Origin: Pirellula sp.
GTDB lineage: Bacteria > Planctomycetota > Planctomycetia > Pirellulales > Pirellulaceae
Assembly: GCA_021736575.1 (NCBI GenBank)
Contig: JAIPFP010000031.1
Span: forward strand, 1-37,438
DNA: 37,438 nucleotides
Direction of reading: 5' to 3'
Of this stretch, positions 1 through 8,191 are shown piece by piece. How positions within the stretch are numbered: position 1 is the first letter of the stretch; every line of letters begins with the position of its first letter. The position numbers and the translations under genes were made by a program. A model generated the notes under the pieces. The model saw only the letters and a program-made list of their open reading frames with translations. It was not told where the DNA came from and made no database searches.

Positions 1-399
1 GTTTGCGATGCGCAGGCAAGGTTGTTCCTTAGGCAACAGAACTATTTGGATGTTTTTTTCGACGGCCTCAATCGATACTACGTTCGCCAAGAGGACGCCG
101 ATCGTGCCGATCGACTTCGCGTTCCAGCAAACGTTTTGGATGGGTTCGTGACTCACGAAGCAGTTCAGTTATACGACGAGAACCAACGATTACGAGACCT
201 GGTTGCACAAACGAACGGCCCGTCCTTCGATGAAATGAAACGACTTCTCACACAAAACCAAAAGCTTACCGAGTATTGTGCCGCGATTAGCAAGCAACTG
301 TCGATCCATCGAACGACGTCGCAACGAAGAACCATGCGTGGCCGGTGGCAGCAGGCGTCTCAAAAAGTTCAGAAGTATTTCAATAGCAAACTCGATTGA
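1..399 (+). CDS. 3' end of an unrecognised protein (5' truncated)
   Basis: The reading frame is open from the first base of the window to a TGA at 397-399, so this is the C-terminal 132 codons or so of a longer protein. A TTG at 22 could act as a start, but nothing supports it and no stop precedes it. The visible part is charged and probably helical, with a Gln/Asn/Lys-rich stretch (NQRLRDLV, TQNQKL) and a basic tail rich in Arg and Gln. I see no catalytic motif and do not recognise the family. It is followed by about 180 bases without a clear gene before the lipoprotein at 577. Confidence is fair that it codes, low on function. Confidence 0.55.
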   Translation, partial: VCDAQARLFLRQQNYLDVFFDGLNRYYVRQEDADRADRLRVPANVLDGFVTHEAVQLYDENQRLRDLVAQTNGPSFDEMKRLLTQNQKLTEYCAAISKQLSIHRTTSQRRTMRGRWQQASQKVQKYFNSKLD

Positions 400-576
400 A
401 ATCGAAATGCGGCTCAAGGCAAGTGTAGGGCAAAGCTCAGAATTCCCAAATCGGAGCAATTTTCGAGCATTCGAGCTACCTTGGTATTGACTCGCGGACT
501 GCGGAGAAGTTATCGATTCTTCTGGCTTGGGAGAGCCCGAATGACCCATTTTCATTACTGAACGGAATCAAGAACC

Positions 577-1515
577 ATGAAGAAACTATTTTGGATACCG
601 CTTGCAGCTACCGCCGCACTCGTCTCGGGCTGTGGATCGAATCCGCCAACGGCAACAAATGACTCACCTGCGACCAACGGATCAACCGCAAGCCAAAGTT
701 TGCCAGCTCAACCGCGAACTGGGACTACTTCCCAACTTCCGACCGAACCGAAAGAGGTGGTTCGATTGTTTCTAGACAGCATGCGACAGGGGAACGGAAC
801 GCAACTTGCCGCTCTCTTGTCAACCGCAGCCCGCGAGGAGATCACTCGCAAAAAGCTTGAAATCGATCCTCTCGGGTCGCCTTTGGCTACGTTTCAAATC
901 GGCGAAGCGGGAACACATCCAGAGCAACCCGATTCTATGCTTGTTTCCACGGTATGGTCCGAGCCAGCGCAAAACGGCCAGCCAGAAGCCAATCTGGATG
1001 TTGTTTGGGCGCTGCGAAAGGAAGCCACAGGCTGGCGGATCTGCGAAATGGCTGTCGATCCGATGAACGGTGAAGACGTTCAAATCGTCAACTTTGAGCA
1101 TCTTGAACCTGAGCAGCCTGCACCGCAAGAACAGCGAGTCGCATCCTTGCCGAACGCTCCTGCCAGTTTTCCCGCTGCTGCAAACGGACAACAATTTCAG
1201 CAACCGCCGCAACAGCAACCGCCAATGCAACAATTCCAGCCTCCGAATCAGCCACAATTCCCACAGCAATCAGGTGCTTTCCCACCCCCCGGTAATCCAT
1301 CGGCGGGTTACCCTCCATCGAATCTACCCGCCGGCAACGCTCCAACGAATGGATTTCAACCAAATGCCTTGCCTGCGATCGTTCCATCCTCTGGGCAATT
1401 GCCACCTGCTCAACCAAGTGGCAGCTTTACGCTTCCACCTGCGAACGGAACGTTGCCACCAGCCAATTCTGGGAACTTTTCAACAAATCCGACTCCTTAC
1501 GCACCTCCAAGGTGA
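577..1515 (+). CDS. Pro/Gln-rich lipoprotein
   Basis: This 312-residue protein starts with a lysine-containing n-region, a hydrophobic core and the lipobox LVSGC (Cys about residue 19), so it should be lipid-anchored in the cell envelope. Residues about 60-165 form a compact, non-repetitive domain (EVVRLFLDSMRQG, then WALRKEATGWRICEM) that resembles NTF2-like/SnoaL-type small domains; that is a guess from the pattern. From about residue 175 the protein is a disordered tail rich in Pro, Gln, Asn and Ala. It stands alone on the plus strand with no obvious partner; acpP follows 350 bases later. The long open frames in other phases here (for example 1070-1633) come from the biased composition of the tail. 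Confidence 0.8.
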   Translation: MKKLFWIPLAATAALVSGCGSNPPTATNDSPATNGSTASQSLPAQPRTGTTSQLPTEPKEVVRLFLDSMRQGNGTQLAALLSTAAREEITRKKLEIDPLGSPLATFQIGEAGTHPEQPDSMLVSTVWSEPAQNGQPEANLDVVWALRKEATGWRICEMAVDPMNGEDVQIVNFEHLEPEQPAPQEQRVASLPNAPASFPAAANGQQFQQPPQQQPPMQQFQPPNQPQFPQQSGAFPPPGNPSAGYPPSNLPAGNAPTNGFQPNALPAIVPSSGQLPPAQPSGSFTLPPANGTLPPANSGNFSTNPTPYAPPR

Positions 1516-1866
1516 TTTTGGCGGTCTGGCGAACACCCAATCGCAAACCCGTTGCCAGCGGAACGGATTGCCAGCGGAACGGGGCAAGCCGTCCGGTGAG
1601 TCCCCGATAAATGCAGCGAAACCGGAGTGCTAGAGCCAAGCGAAAAGGCCGGGTTGCTTCCAAATTTTGGAACACCTAGCCCCGCACTCCGTAAAATTCG
1701 ATCTTTCTTGCAACTATTTGGGCATGTAAGTCCTCGGTATAGCCCTTCAAGGCTTGACCTATTTTGCTAGAATCCTCTATCTTTGGCACCCCGCCGAAAT
1801 CGTTTTGGCGATTGACTACTTTTCCAACTATTTTTGATTTGAATTTGCTGACGGGAGCACCCTGCT
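1516..1866. other. Intergenic stretch with a short tandem repeat
   Basis: No coding region is convincing here. Positions 1552-1582 hold two adjacent near-identical copies of a 15-16 base unit beginning TTGCCAGCGGAACGG. The right half probably holds the promoter of acpP (see 1754-1783). Confidence 0.5.
1754..1783 (+). promoter_or_regulatory. Candidate sigma-70-like promoter of acpP
   Basis: TTGACC at 1754-1759 and TATCTT at 1778-1783 are separated by 18 bases. Transcription would begin about 75 bases before the acpP ATG. It was picked by eye and planctomycete promoters are poorly defined, so confidence is low. Confidence 0.3.
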
Positions 1867-2103
1867 ATGGCTTCTATTGAGGAACGAGTCATCGACATCG
1901 TTGCCGAACAACTTGGTGTCGAAAAAGACAAGATCGGTAGAGAAACTCACTTCGTGAACGATCTTGGAGCCGACTCGTTGGATACCGTTGAATTGGTAAT
2001 GGAACTCGAAGAAGAGTTCGACATTAGCATTCCAGAAGAAGCGGCTGATAAAATCCAGCGTGTGGGTGAAGCGGTTGATTACATAGAAAAGCAACAAGCT
2101 TAA
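1867..2103 (+). CDS. acpP: Acyl carrier protein
   Basis: At 78 residues this is the normal length for a stand-alone acyl carrier protein. The phosphopantetheine attachment site [10 protein letters not shown] is intact, with Ser37 as the modified serine, and it is followed by the acidic helix II ([10 protein letters not shown]) that docks with fatty-acid enzymes. The protein carries growing acyl chains as thioesters in the cytoplasm for type II fatty-acid synthesis. A GGGAG at about 1853 lies upstream of the ATG as a possible weak ribosome site. FabF follows 34 bases later on the same strand, the classic acpP-fabF order, so the two are probably one operon. Confidence 0.96.
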   Translation: MASIEERVIDIVAEQLGVEKDKIGRETHFVNDLGADSLDTVELVMELEEEFDISIPEEAADKIQRVGEAVDYIEKQQA

Positions 2104-2137
2104 TCGTTCTCTATCAAGGATCGTTTTCGGTCAAAGC

Positions 2138-3376
2138 ATGAAACGTCGCGTCGTGGTGACGGGGCTAGGTTGTGTTACGCCCCTGTCTTGTCAAGTTGAA
2201 CAGCTCTGGCAGTCCATCTTGGACGGCAAGAGCGGTATTCATCCTCTTACGGTAATCGACACAACGCATCATAAGGTGCGTTTCGGTGGAGATGTCTCCA
2301 ATTTCAACCCAGGAAATACCGTAGATGCAAAAGAAGCGAAGCGATTGGATCGCTTCACGCTATTCTCTATGTTCGCTGGGTTTCATGCCGTTCATGACTC
2401 TGGGCTCGATTTCGAAAATGAGGATCCGTACCGGTGTGGAGCAATCCTGGGTTCCGGTATTGGAGGCCTGAACGAAATCGAGGAACAGATGTTCAAGATG
2501 TTCAGCAAGGGACCAGATCGAGTTAGTCCGTTCACAATTCCAAAGATGATGCTGAATGCGGCTGGTGGGAATTTAGCCATCCAATACGGATTAAAAGGCC
2601 CTAATTACGCGGTTGCAACAGCGTGTGCTAGTAGCAACAACGCGATGGGTGATGCGCTCAAGGCAATACAGTACGATGATGCGGAAGTGATGCTAACGGG
2701 AGGCACCGAAGCAGCCATAACTGCGATGGGAGTCGCCGGCTTTGCCAACATGAAAGCGCTCTCAACCCGCAATCATGAGCCTGAAAAAGCAAGCCGACCG
2801 TTCGACAGCGATCGGGACGGGTTCGTCTTAAGCGAGGGTTGTGGCGTTCTGGTCTTTGAAGAATACGAACATGCAAGAAAACGTGGAGCCCGAATCTATG
2901 GCGAAATCCTTGGATACGGTGGCTCTTGTGATGCTGGCCACATCACCGCCCCGGACGAACAAGGACGCGGTGCGGGTAGAGCGATGCTCAATGCATTGCG
3001 GGATGCGAAACTCGACCCCTCGGAAATCGATTACATCAATGCCCACGGCACCAGCACCCCTCTAGGCGACAAAGCAGAAACGGTTGCAGTCAAATCGGTT
3101 TTCGGTGAGTCGGCAAAGACGGTTTCGCTTTCAAGCACGAAGGGACACCTTGGTCATGCCCTGGGGGCGAGTGGCAGCATCGAAATGATATTGTCCATTC
3201 TCGCCTGCTATCGCGACGTTATTCCACCAACAATCAACTTGGAAACACCCGATCCGAATTGCGATTTGGATTACACCCCAAATCATGCTAAACCTGCGAA
3301 AATCAAAATCGCGATGAACAACAGTTTCGGCTTCGGCGGGCACAACGCGACCATCATTTGCGGCAAAGTCCTGTAA
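2138..3376 (+). CDS. fabF: 3-oxoacyl-ACP synthase II (FabF)
   Basis: A 412-residue condensing enzyme that extends acyl-ACP by two carbons using malonyl-ACP. The active-site triad is complete and falls at the same numbers as in E. coli FabF: Cys163 in VATACASSNNA, His303 in NAHGTSTPLGD and His340 in KGHLGHALGAS; Lys335 is also present. The N-terminus (RRVVVTGLGCVTPL) and C-terminus (NNSFGFGGHNA) are standard, and length matches the family. It sits directly behind acpP, its carrier partner. Downstream it is convergent with hisA, with a small palindromic repeat between the two stop codons. Start chosen at the ATG that gives the canonical N-terminus. Confidence 0.96.
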   Translation: MKRRVVVTGLGCVTPLSCQVEQLWQSILDGKSGIHPLTVIDTTHHKVRFGGDVSNFNPGNTVDAKEAKRLDRFTLFSMFAGFHAVHDSGLDFENEDPYRCGAILGSGIGGLNEIEEQMFKMFSKGPDRVSPFTIPKMMLNAAGGNLAIQYGLKGPNYAVATACASSNNAMGDALKAIQYDDAEVMLTGGTEAAITAMGVAGFANMKALSTRNHEPEKASRPFDSDRDGFVLSEGCGVLVFEEYEHARKRGARIYGEILGYGGSCDAGHITAPDEQGRGAGRAMLNALRDAKLDPSEIDYINAHGTSTPLGDKAETVAVKSVFGESAKTVSLSSTKGHLGHALGASGSIEMILSILACYRDVIPPTINLETPDPNCDLDYTPNHAKPAKIKIAMNNSFGFGGHNATIICGKVL

Positions 3377-3402
3377 AGCCGTTTACGACTTGAGCTTGAC
3401 TT

Positions 3403-3441
3403 GGGTGGCACGCCCTTCATTCGACTCAGCGGGCGGCACGC
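3403..3441. repeat. Dispersed palindromic repeat, copy 1 (between fabF and hisA)
   Basis: The 14 bases GGGTGGCACGCCCT at 3403-3416 are exactly the reverse complement of 12446-12459 downstream of the FabZ-like gene. The following bases (CTTCATTC, CTCAG, GGGCG) also resemble that second copy. The position between two convergent genes suits a terminator or REP-like role, but there is no T-tract. Confidence 0.5.
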
Positions 3442-3458
3442 GCCGTTCCGCCATCAAG

Positions 3459-4202
3459 CTACTGCGATGGGTGGCGCCCTTGATTGGCGATATGAAGCAC
3501 TTCTGATAATTGCATATGCCCGTCGTACAGCGATCGTCCGATAATCGCGCCTGCCGTTTTTTGTCCGATCAAATCGCGCACATCTTGCAAAGTCGTCACC
3601 CCCCCCGAACATAGGACGGGGAATGGACACTTGGATTGAATCTCGGCTAACGATTGAAAGTTTGGGCCAGCCATCATTCCATCCTTCGCGATATCGGTGT
3701 AGACAACCGCCGCACATTGGGCTGTGTATTGAGCGACCTGGTCGACGAGTTCGATTGCTGGCGTCTGCGATGTCTCCAGCCAACCCGCTGTTGCGACCAT
3801 TCCATTCAGCGCGTCGAGTCCAAGCACAAGATGGCCAGGATAGCGTTCGCACATCAATCCAAACCAATCCGGCTTTTTGAGAGCTGCCGTTCCAACCACC
3901 AATCGCGAAAGACCTAAATGCAACAAGCGTTCGATGGTGGCTTCGTCTCGGACACCGCCGCCCAATTGGATTTTTTTGCCGAATGACGCAGCAACAATTT
4001 CTCGGATTGAGTGTTCGTTAACGATGCTCCCTGACTTCGCACCGTCCAAATCGACGCAATGCAAGAACTCAGAGCCAGCATCGAACCAACGTCTCGCAAC
4101 TTCCGCCGGATTGGAGCTGAAAACGGTGTCACGGTTGTAGTCGCCTTGCTGAAGCCGCACGCATTTTCCACCCAGTAAATCAATCGCGGGCCAAATTTCC
4201 AC
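3459..4202 (-). CDS. hisA: HisA, ProFAR isomerase of histidine biosynthesis
   Basis: At 247 residues this matches HisA, the TIM-barrel enzyme that opens the ribose of ProFAR to give PRFAR in the fourth step of histidine biosynthesis. Both halves of the duplicated barrel show their hallmarks: the N-terminal WPAIDLLGGKCVRL with catalytic Asp, and the second-half GLDALNG followed by YTDIAKDGMMAGPN. Phosphate-binding glycines lie in QLGGGVRD and CSGGVT. No other his gene is in view, so the pathway is scattered in this genome. It is convergent with fabF and 47 bases from the next minus-strand gene. HisF is the main alternative; the VRL/DLLGG signature favours HisA. Confidence 0.93.
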   Translation of the reverse strand: MEIWPAIDLLGGKCVRLQQGDYNRDTVFSSNPAEVARRWFDAGSEFLHCVDLDGAKSGSIVNEHSIREIVAASFGKKIQLGGGVRDEATIERLLHLGLSRLVVGTAALKKPDWFGLMCERYPGHLVLGLDALNGMVATAGWLETSQTPAIELVDQVAQYTAQCAAVVYTDIAKDGMMAGPNFQSLAEIQSKCPFPVLCSGGVTTLQDVRDLIGQKTAGAIIGRSLYDGHMQLSEVLHIANQGRHPSQ

Positions 4203-4249
4203 TGTTTTCTCTCTAAAAATGTTGAAGCACCAAAAGCCGTATGGGTCGC

Positions 4250-4510
4250 TTACGACTTTGGTTTTGCGACCACTCGTGCTGTTGCGTTCGGCAGTTTTCC
4301 TTGTTCCACTTCACGCACAGTCACGTGGCGACCGTGCTGTGGAGGCACTAAGCGATGCAAGATAACAGGAAGGGCGTTTGTGTGAACCACCACCTCGCGT
4401 CCGTTGTGAATCTGTGTGAACTGCTTTGCACTCGCTCGCTCGGAAGTGGCAAACGACATTAGTGCAGTTATGGCGACCGCAATGAATTTAATGGCTGTAT
4501 TGATTTTCAT
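4250..4510 (-). CDS. Small secreted protein of unknown function
   Basis: An 86-residue protein with a clean signal peptide (MKINTAIKFIAVAITALM then ASA about residue 28), so it is likely exported. The mature part of about 55 residues contains FTQIHNGREVVVHTNALPVILHRLVPPQHGRHVTV and a basic tail. It has no cysteine and no catalytic motif that I recognise. The pattern of a signal peptide plus a compact VVVHTNxLPVILHR core suggests a conserved family limited to planctomycetes, which is inference. It lies directly upstream of hisA on the same strand, but the roles seem unrelated. Confidence 0.65.
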   Translation of the reverse strand: MKINTAIKFIAVAITALMSFATSERASAKQFTQIHNGREVVVHTNALPVILHRLVPPQHGRHVTVREVEQGKLPNATARVVAKPKS

Positions 4511-4762
4511 AATATCCTGTCCTTTGCTGTTAGATTTGTGCCTTCGCTACATCGAATGCAAGTATACCTCACAGAAAAAGAAAGCGGCGAGAAATTTGTA
4601 AATCCTCATCGCTTGGAATGAGTTTGGCGTTTATTCCGATTGAGGAGCAGCAGTCGCAATTCATTGACGATTTCATTATCAATAGCGCTTGAGTTGTTGT
4701 CGCATTTGGATGAATCTGGAACGATAGAGTCCATGTAACGAATCGTTCACTTGAGAAGTCCT

Positions 4763-5632
4763 ATGCATTCCGGTTGGCTGGTTGAAACGGCAAGTTTATG
4801 GGGCTATCACGGGGCGACGCTGGTTTGCCAGCGTCAAAGCTTGCCCGTCGAGGCCGTGAATGAGTACTGGATCCGAAATCGAGTTCGATTTGATGGTTGG
4901 AATTCAATGCTTACTCGATATCGAACTCAAACGCTTTCGCTCAGTAGTGCTCGACGCATTCGGGGATGGAAGAAACTCAGGAGCCTGATCGAAGAGATTC
5001 TCCTGTCCGAACCTCTCGCTCGCATCTGCGTGGCAGTTGCAGCGCAGCTCGAAGAACGGCAAGTAGACTACGACTCACGCGCCATACTCCATAACGTGTT
5101 CACGACCCATTGCGAAGTTCGAAACCGGTGCCTCAAAATCATTCTTGCGGGAGTAGACAGTGGGAAAGCAGAAGCCGCCGAATTGAACCGTCTACGCCAT
5201 TACCTTGAGCACTGGACGGATTTGCTCCTTGGGTACTTCGCGTATTCCAGTTTTGGTGCCAACTATGCCTTCTCAAGCTCGCGCATGGAAGAGTTCTCGG
5301 ACGACTTCAGCCAGCCCAAGCTAGGTTCACAATCGCAAATAGTCTGGTCGCTGCAGCTCGCGAGCTGTCGCAATTGGCTCGACACACATTGCATTCAATC
5401 TCCGATCTCGCCCCGAATGAACCAGCGCATTTGTGAAGCAGCAATGGGTATGATCCACTCGCAAGCCTTTGATTCTCTTGGTTGCATGCGATCTCGGCTT
5501 ATCCAAACCATCGAATACGGCATCCAGCATGCAGAGGAAACCCTTGCAAGCCTCGAATCGAATGGTTGGGAATCCATGTCAAAAGTTTTATCGGTTGGCT
5601 CGAATCCTAAACCCATTCGGTTTCCTTGTTGA
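4763..5632 (+). CDS. Hypothetical protein, probably all-helical
   Basis: A 289-residue protein that I do not recognise. I chose the ATG at 4763 over the TTG at 4751 because the ATG gives a cleaner N-terminus (MHSGWLVETASLWG). There is no signal peptide and no membrane segment. The sequence is rich in Leu, Arg and Glu in helix-like spacing. Conserved-looking patches include WNSMLTRYRTQTLSLSSARRIRGW (residues about 50-72) and RHYLEHWTDLLLGYFAYS (about 150). Similar patches appear in planctomycete hypothetical proteins, which is recollection rather than proof. It is flanked by intergenic space on both sides and is probably transcribed alone. Confidence 0.7.
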   Translation: MHSGWLVETASLWGYHGATLVCQRQSLPVEAVNEYWIRNRVRFDGWNSMLTRYRTQTLSLSSARRIRGWKKLRSLIEEILLSEPLARICVAVAAQLEERQVDYDSRAILHNVFTTHCEVRNRCLKIILAGVDSGKAEAAELNRLRHYLEHWTDLLLGYFAYSSFGANYAFSSSRMEEFSDDFSQPKLGSQSQIVWSLQLASCRNWLDTHCIQSPISPRMNQRICEAAMGMIHSQAFDSLGCMRSRLIQTIEYGIQHAEETLASLESNGWESMSKVLSVGSNPKPIRFPC

Positions 5633-5793
5633 GTGTTTCAAGGAGACTATTTTTTCGCAACGCTTTTTATGGCTGTAGCGATTCTGCCAGCCATGATGAC
5701 CTGATGTGGATTGGATGGTTTCGCTCGCAAGAATAATCACTCGAAATCGGCAAGATCGATTTGACTGTTACAAGTTGTGACCAATATTTGCGA

Positions 5794-5809
5794 GTCCGAA
5801 CTTTCGGAC
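5794..5809. promoter_or_regulatory. 16-base dyad upstream of the CheY-like gene
   Basis: GTCCGAA, a 2-base spacer and TTCGGAC form perfect 7-base arms centred about 75 bases before the ATG of the receiver gene. It could be an operator, or a hairpin ending transcription from the gene upstream. There is no T-tract after it, which favours a protein-binding site. Confidence 0.4.
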
Positions 5810-5875
5810 GATTCGATTCAAGTTTCCCAGACGAATTTATTCGATGCGAATCAGCCGTAGAGCGAGAAACACACC

Positions 5876-6235
5876 ATGAAGGTATTAGTAGCCGACGATT
5901 CCTTTATCATGCGCAAGATCATCATCCGCTCGCTAAAGGCAGTCGGAGTCTCCGACATTGTCGAAGCAGCCGATGGACAAGAAGCCATTGATGCCTACAA
6001 AGCCTCGCCCGTGGATCTTATCCTCACGGATTGGAATATGCCAGAAAAGAGCGGACTGGAGGTGGTCACCGAAATCCGCGCTCACGGATCCCAAGTGCCG
6101 ATCATTATGGTTACCACCGGAGCGCAAAAGGGGCAGTGGATCACCGCCTTCCGAGCTGGTGTTGACGATTACCTGACCAAGCCATTCGAAGCAGATGATT
6201 TGCGAGCCAAGCTCAACAAGTTCGTTACGGTTTAG
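5876..6235 (+). CDS. Single-domain response regulator (CheY-like)
   Basis: This 119-residue protein is a receiver domain with no output domain. The acidic pocket is Asp7-Asp8 (VADDSF), the phosphorylation site is Asp52 (LILTDWNMPEKSG), and the switch Thr80 (MVTTGA) and Lys102 (YLTKPF) are in place. It should be phosphorylated by a histidine kinase and act through protein contacts, as CheY does on flagellar motors or as a phosphorelay intermediate. No kinase or chemotaxis gene is in this window, so the partner is unknown. A dyad at 5794-5809 lies just upstream. The stop is about 10 bases from the convergent kinase gene. Confidence 0.92.
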   Translation: MKVLVADDSFIMRKIIIRSLKAVGVSDIVEAADGQEAIDAYKASPVDLILTDWNMPEKSGLEVVTEIRAHGSQVPIIMVTTGAQKGQWITAFRAGVDDYLTKPFEADDLRAKLNKFVTV

Positions 6236-6245
6236 GCTAGAGTTA

Positions 6246-7265
6246 TCAGCCGCCCACGTCATTTGCACGTCGGTCTTCGAGAGCTTCTTCCCATAGAGAC
6301 TTAGCATCTTGCTGGAGCCTTGCACCGACTTGAGTAATGACGTTCATGCACAAAAAATTCGCGCCTCGCGCCGCCAAAGCTGGCGAATAGCCGTGCGTGA
6401 TACCGTACAGAAAAGCGCCCGCGAACATGTCCCCCGCGCCAGTCAAATCCTTCGGATGGCAAACGAACGCAGGTACGTGTGTCTCCTCGCCATGAAACCG
6501 AACAAATGCTCCGTGCGGTCCGTCCGTTACGATGCAGTTTGGAACGAGAGCCTTTAAAGCATCAAAGGCGGCTTCGCTGCTGCTTGCCTTTGTCACCGCG
6601 AGAGACTCAGGTGCATTGCAGAACAGTAGGTCACTTTGACTGAGCGCCTCGTGAAATGCATCCCCGAAGACTTCCGGCACAAACGCATCAGAGCAAGTCA
6701 ATGCGATCTTGGTACCAGCTGCTTTCGCTGCTTGTATTGATTCTCGTATCGCATGCTGGCCCGTTGCCGGGTTTGCAAACACATATCCTTCGATAAATAA
6801 CCAGGTCGAATTTGCAATGCGTTTCTGATCGACATGGCGAGCCGCAAGATGACTCGAAACGGCCAAGCAGGTCCGCATGGTTCGCTCCGCATCCGGCGTA
6901 ATCAACGCCAAGCAAGTTCCCGTTGTTTCGCCATAAATAACCGGATTCCCTATGTTGATCTTGAGAGCGTTGAATTCTTCTGCGTAGTGCAAGCCGTACC
7001 GATCGTCGCCGACACAACCGATAAACGCGGCTCGACCGCCCAGTTGCGACAGACCGATAATGGAGTTTGCAACCGACCCACCGCTGACCAATCTCAATTC
7101 CTCGTTTCGCTGGGCAAATTGCGATAGCAGAGCGTGCTGTTCGTCCGCTTCCATGAGTCTCATCGTACCTCGTTCGAAGCCAAGAGACCCAAATTCCGCT
7201 TCGTCTAACTCCAAGAAAATGTCGACGATCGCATTCCCTAACCCACAAACGTCATAGTCGCGCAT
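6246..7265 (-). CDS. PfkB-family kinase, adenosine-kinase-like
   Basis: A 339-residue ribokinase/PfkB-fold enzyme. The N-terminus (DYDVCGLGNAIVD) and the glycine motif VSGGSVANSI form the sugar or nucleoside pocket. The C-terminal signature DLTGAGDMFAGAFLYG carries the catalytic Asp and the anion hole. Overall layout matches bacterial adenosine-kinase-like proteins, which phosphorylate the ribose 5'-OH of nucleosides with ATP. Substrate cannot be fixed from sequence alone; fructose, ribose or another nucleoside are alternatives. It is convergent with the CheY-like gene and divergent from the SDR gene at 7363. Confidence 0.88.
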   Translation of the reverse strand: MRDYDVCGLGNAIVDIFLELDEAEFGSLGFERGTMRLMEADEQHALLSQFAQRNEELRLVSGGSVANSIIGLSQLGGRAAFIGCVGDDRYGLHYAEEFNALKINIGNPVIYGETTGTCLALITPDAERTMRTCLAVSSHLAARHVDQKRIANSTWLFIEGYVFANPATGQHAIRESIQAAKAAGTKIALTCSDAFVPEVFGDAFHEALSQSDLLFCNAPESLAVTKASSSEAAFDALKALVPNCIVTDGPHGAFVRFHGEETHVPAFVCHPKDLTGAGDMFAGAFLYGITHGYSPALAARGANFLCMNVITQVGARLQQDAKSLWEEALEDRRANDVGG

Positions 7266-7362
7266 CGCCGGAGAACTTCTTTCTTGATCTCATTGTTGTT
7301 ATAAATAAACTATCCTGTGATTTCGAAATTCTAATCCAGTTTGCCCAAGTCGGTAGCCCAAC

Positions 7363-8157
7363 ATGACATCAATCCCTGAATCTTGGCTTTTGGGCCATCG
7401 CATGTTCGACCTTTCGGGCCGGCGGGCGATCGTCACTGGAGGGGCTCGCGGACTTGGAACGGCCATGGCAACTGCCCTATCAAGTTGTGGTGCCGATGTC
7501 ATTATCACCGCTCGCAATGCATCCGACGCGCAAGACGTGGCTGCCGCGATATCGGAAGCGACCAAACGGCGGGTCGCAGGTTTCGAACTGGAAATTCAAT
7601 CCACGGAATCGATTCCAGCTTTTGTGGACCGCGCTGCGAATTGGCTTGGCGGAATCGATATTCTGGTGAACAATGCGGGCATCAATATTCGAGGCCCAAT
7701 CGAATCGCTAACCTTACCTGACTTTCAAAAGGTGATCGATGTCAACGTCACGGGACTTTGGAACTTGACAAAGCACGTGGTGCCATGGATGAAGCGCCAA
7801 GCGTTTGGGCGGATCATCAACATGGCGAGCACACTCGGTACGGTTGGACTTGCGAATCGAACACCTTATGCAAGCAGCAAAGGTGCCGTGGTTCAATTGA
7901 CACGAGCGCTAGCGATCGAACTTGCTAAAGATGGAATCACCGTAAATGCAATTTGCCCGGGACCATTCCTGACCCCAATGAATGAACCGATCGCAAACAC
8001 CGAAGACGCCAAACGCAACATCATAGGAGCAACTGCCATGGAACGTTGGGGCCAACTCGAAGAAATCCAGGGCCCCGTCGTCTTCCTCGCGAGCACGGCA
8101 AGCAGCTACTGCACAGGAAGTTTGCTGACAGTCGACGGAGGTTGGACCGCACGTTAA
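7363..8157 (+). CDS. Short-chain dehydrogenase/reductase (gluconate 5-dehydrogenase-like)
   Basis: A 264-residue classical SDR. The dinucleotide-binding motif is [11 protein letters not shown], the NNAG motif follows at about residue 105, and the catalytic residues lie in NMAST and YASSKGA (Tyr and Lys of YxxxK). The [16 protein letters not shown] stretch and the C-terminal LTVDGGW are typical. The nearest subfamily by eye is gluconate 5-dehydrogenase or 3-oxoacyl reductase-like enzymes, so it should reduce or oxidise a sugar acid or related alcohol with NAD(P)H. An in-frame ATG at 7402 ([14 protein letters not shown]) is a plausible alternative start, since SDRs often begin there. It is convergent with the SYLF gene. 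Confidence 0.9.
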   Translation: MTSIPESWLLGHRMFDLSGRRAIVTGGARGLGTAMATALSSCGADVIITARNASDAQDVAAAISEATKRRVAGFELEIQSTESIPAFVDRAANWLGGIDILVNNAGINIRGPIESLTLPDFQKVIDVNVTGLWNLTKHVVPWMKRQAFGRIINMASTLGTVGLANRTPYASSKGAVVQLTRALAIELAKDGITVNAICPGPFLTPMNEPIANTEDAKRNIIGATAMERWGQLEEIQGPVVFLASTASSYCTGSLLTVDGGWTAR

Positions 8158-8191
8158 ATCTCATGCGATGTTCAACTCACTTGGCTCAATG

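Noticed and set aside
1070-1633. 187-codon frame overlapping the lipoprotein gene
   Set aside because: It lies in another phase of the Pro/Gln-rich tail and has the composition expected of a shadow.
6688-7248. 186-codon minus-strand frame inside the PfkB-type kinase gene
   Set aside because: Out of phase with a clear conserved gene, Arg/Cys-rich and without motifs.
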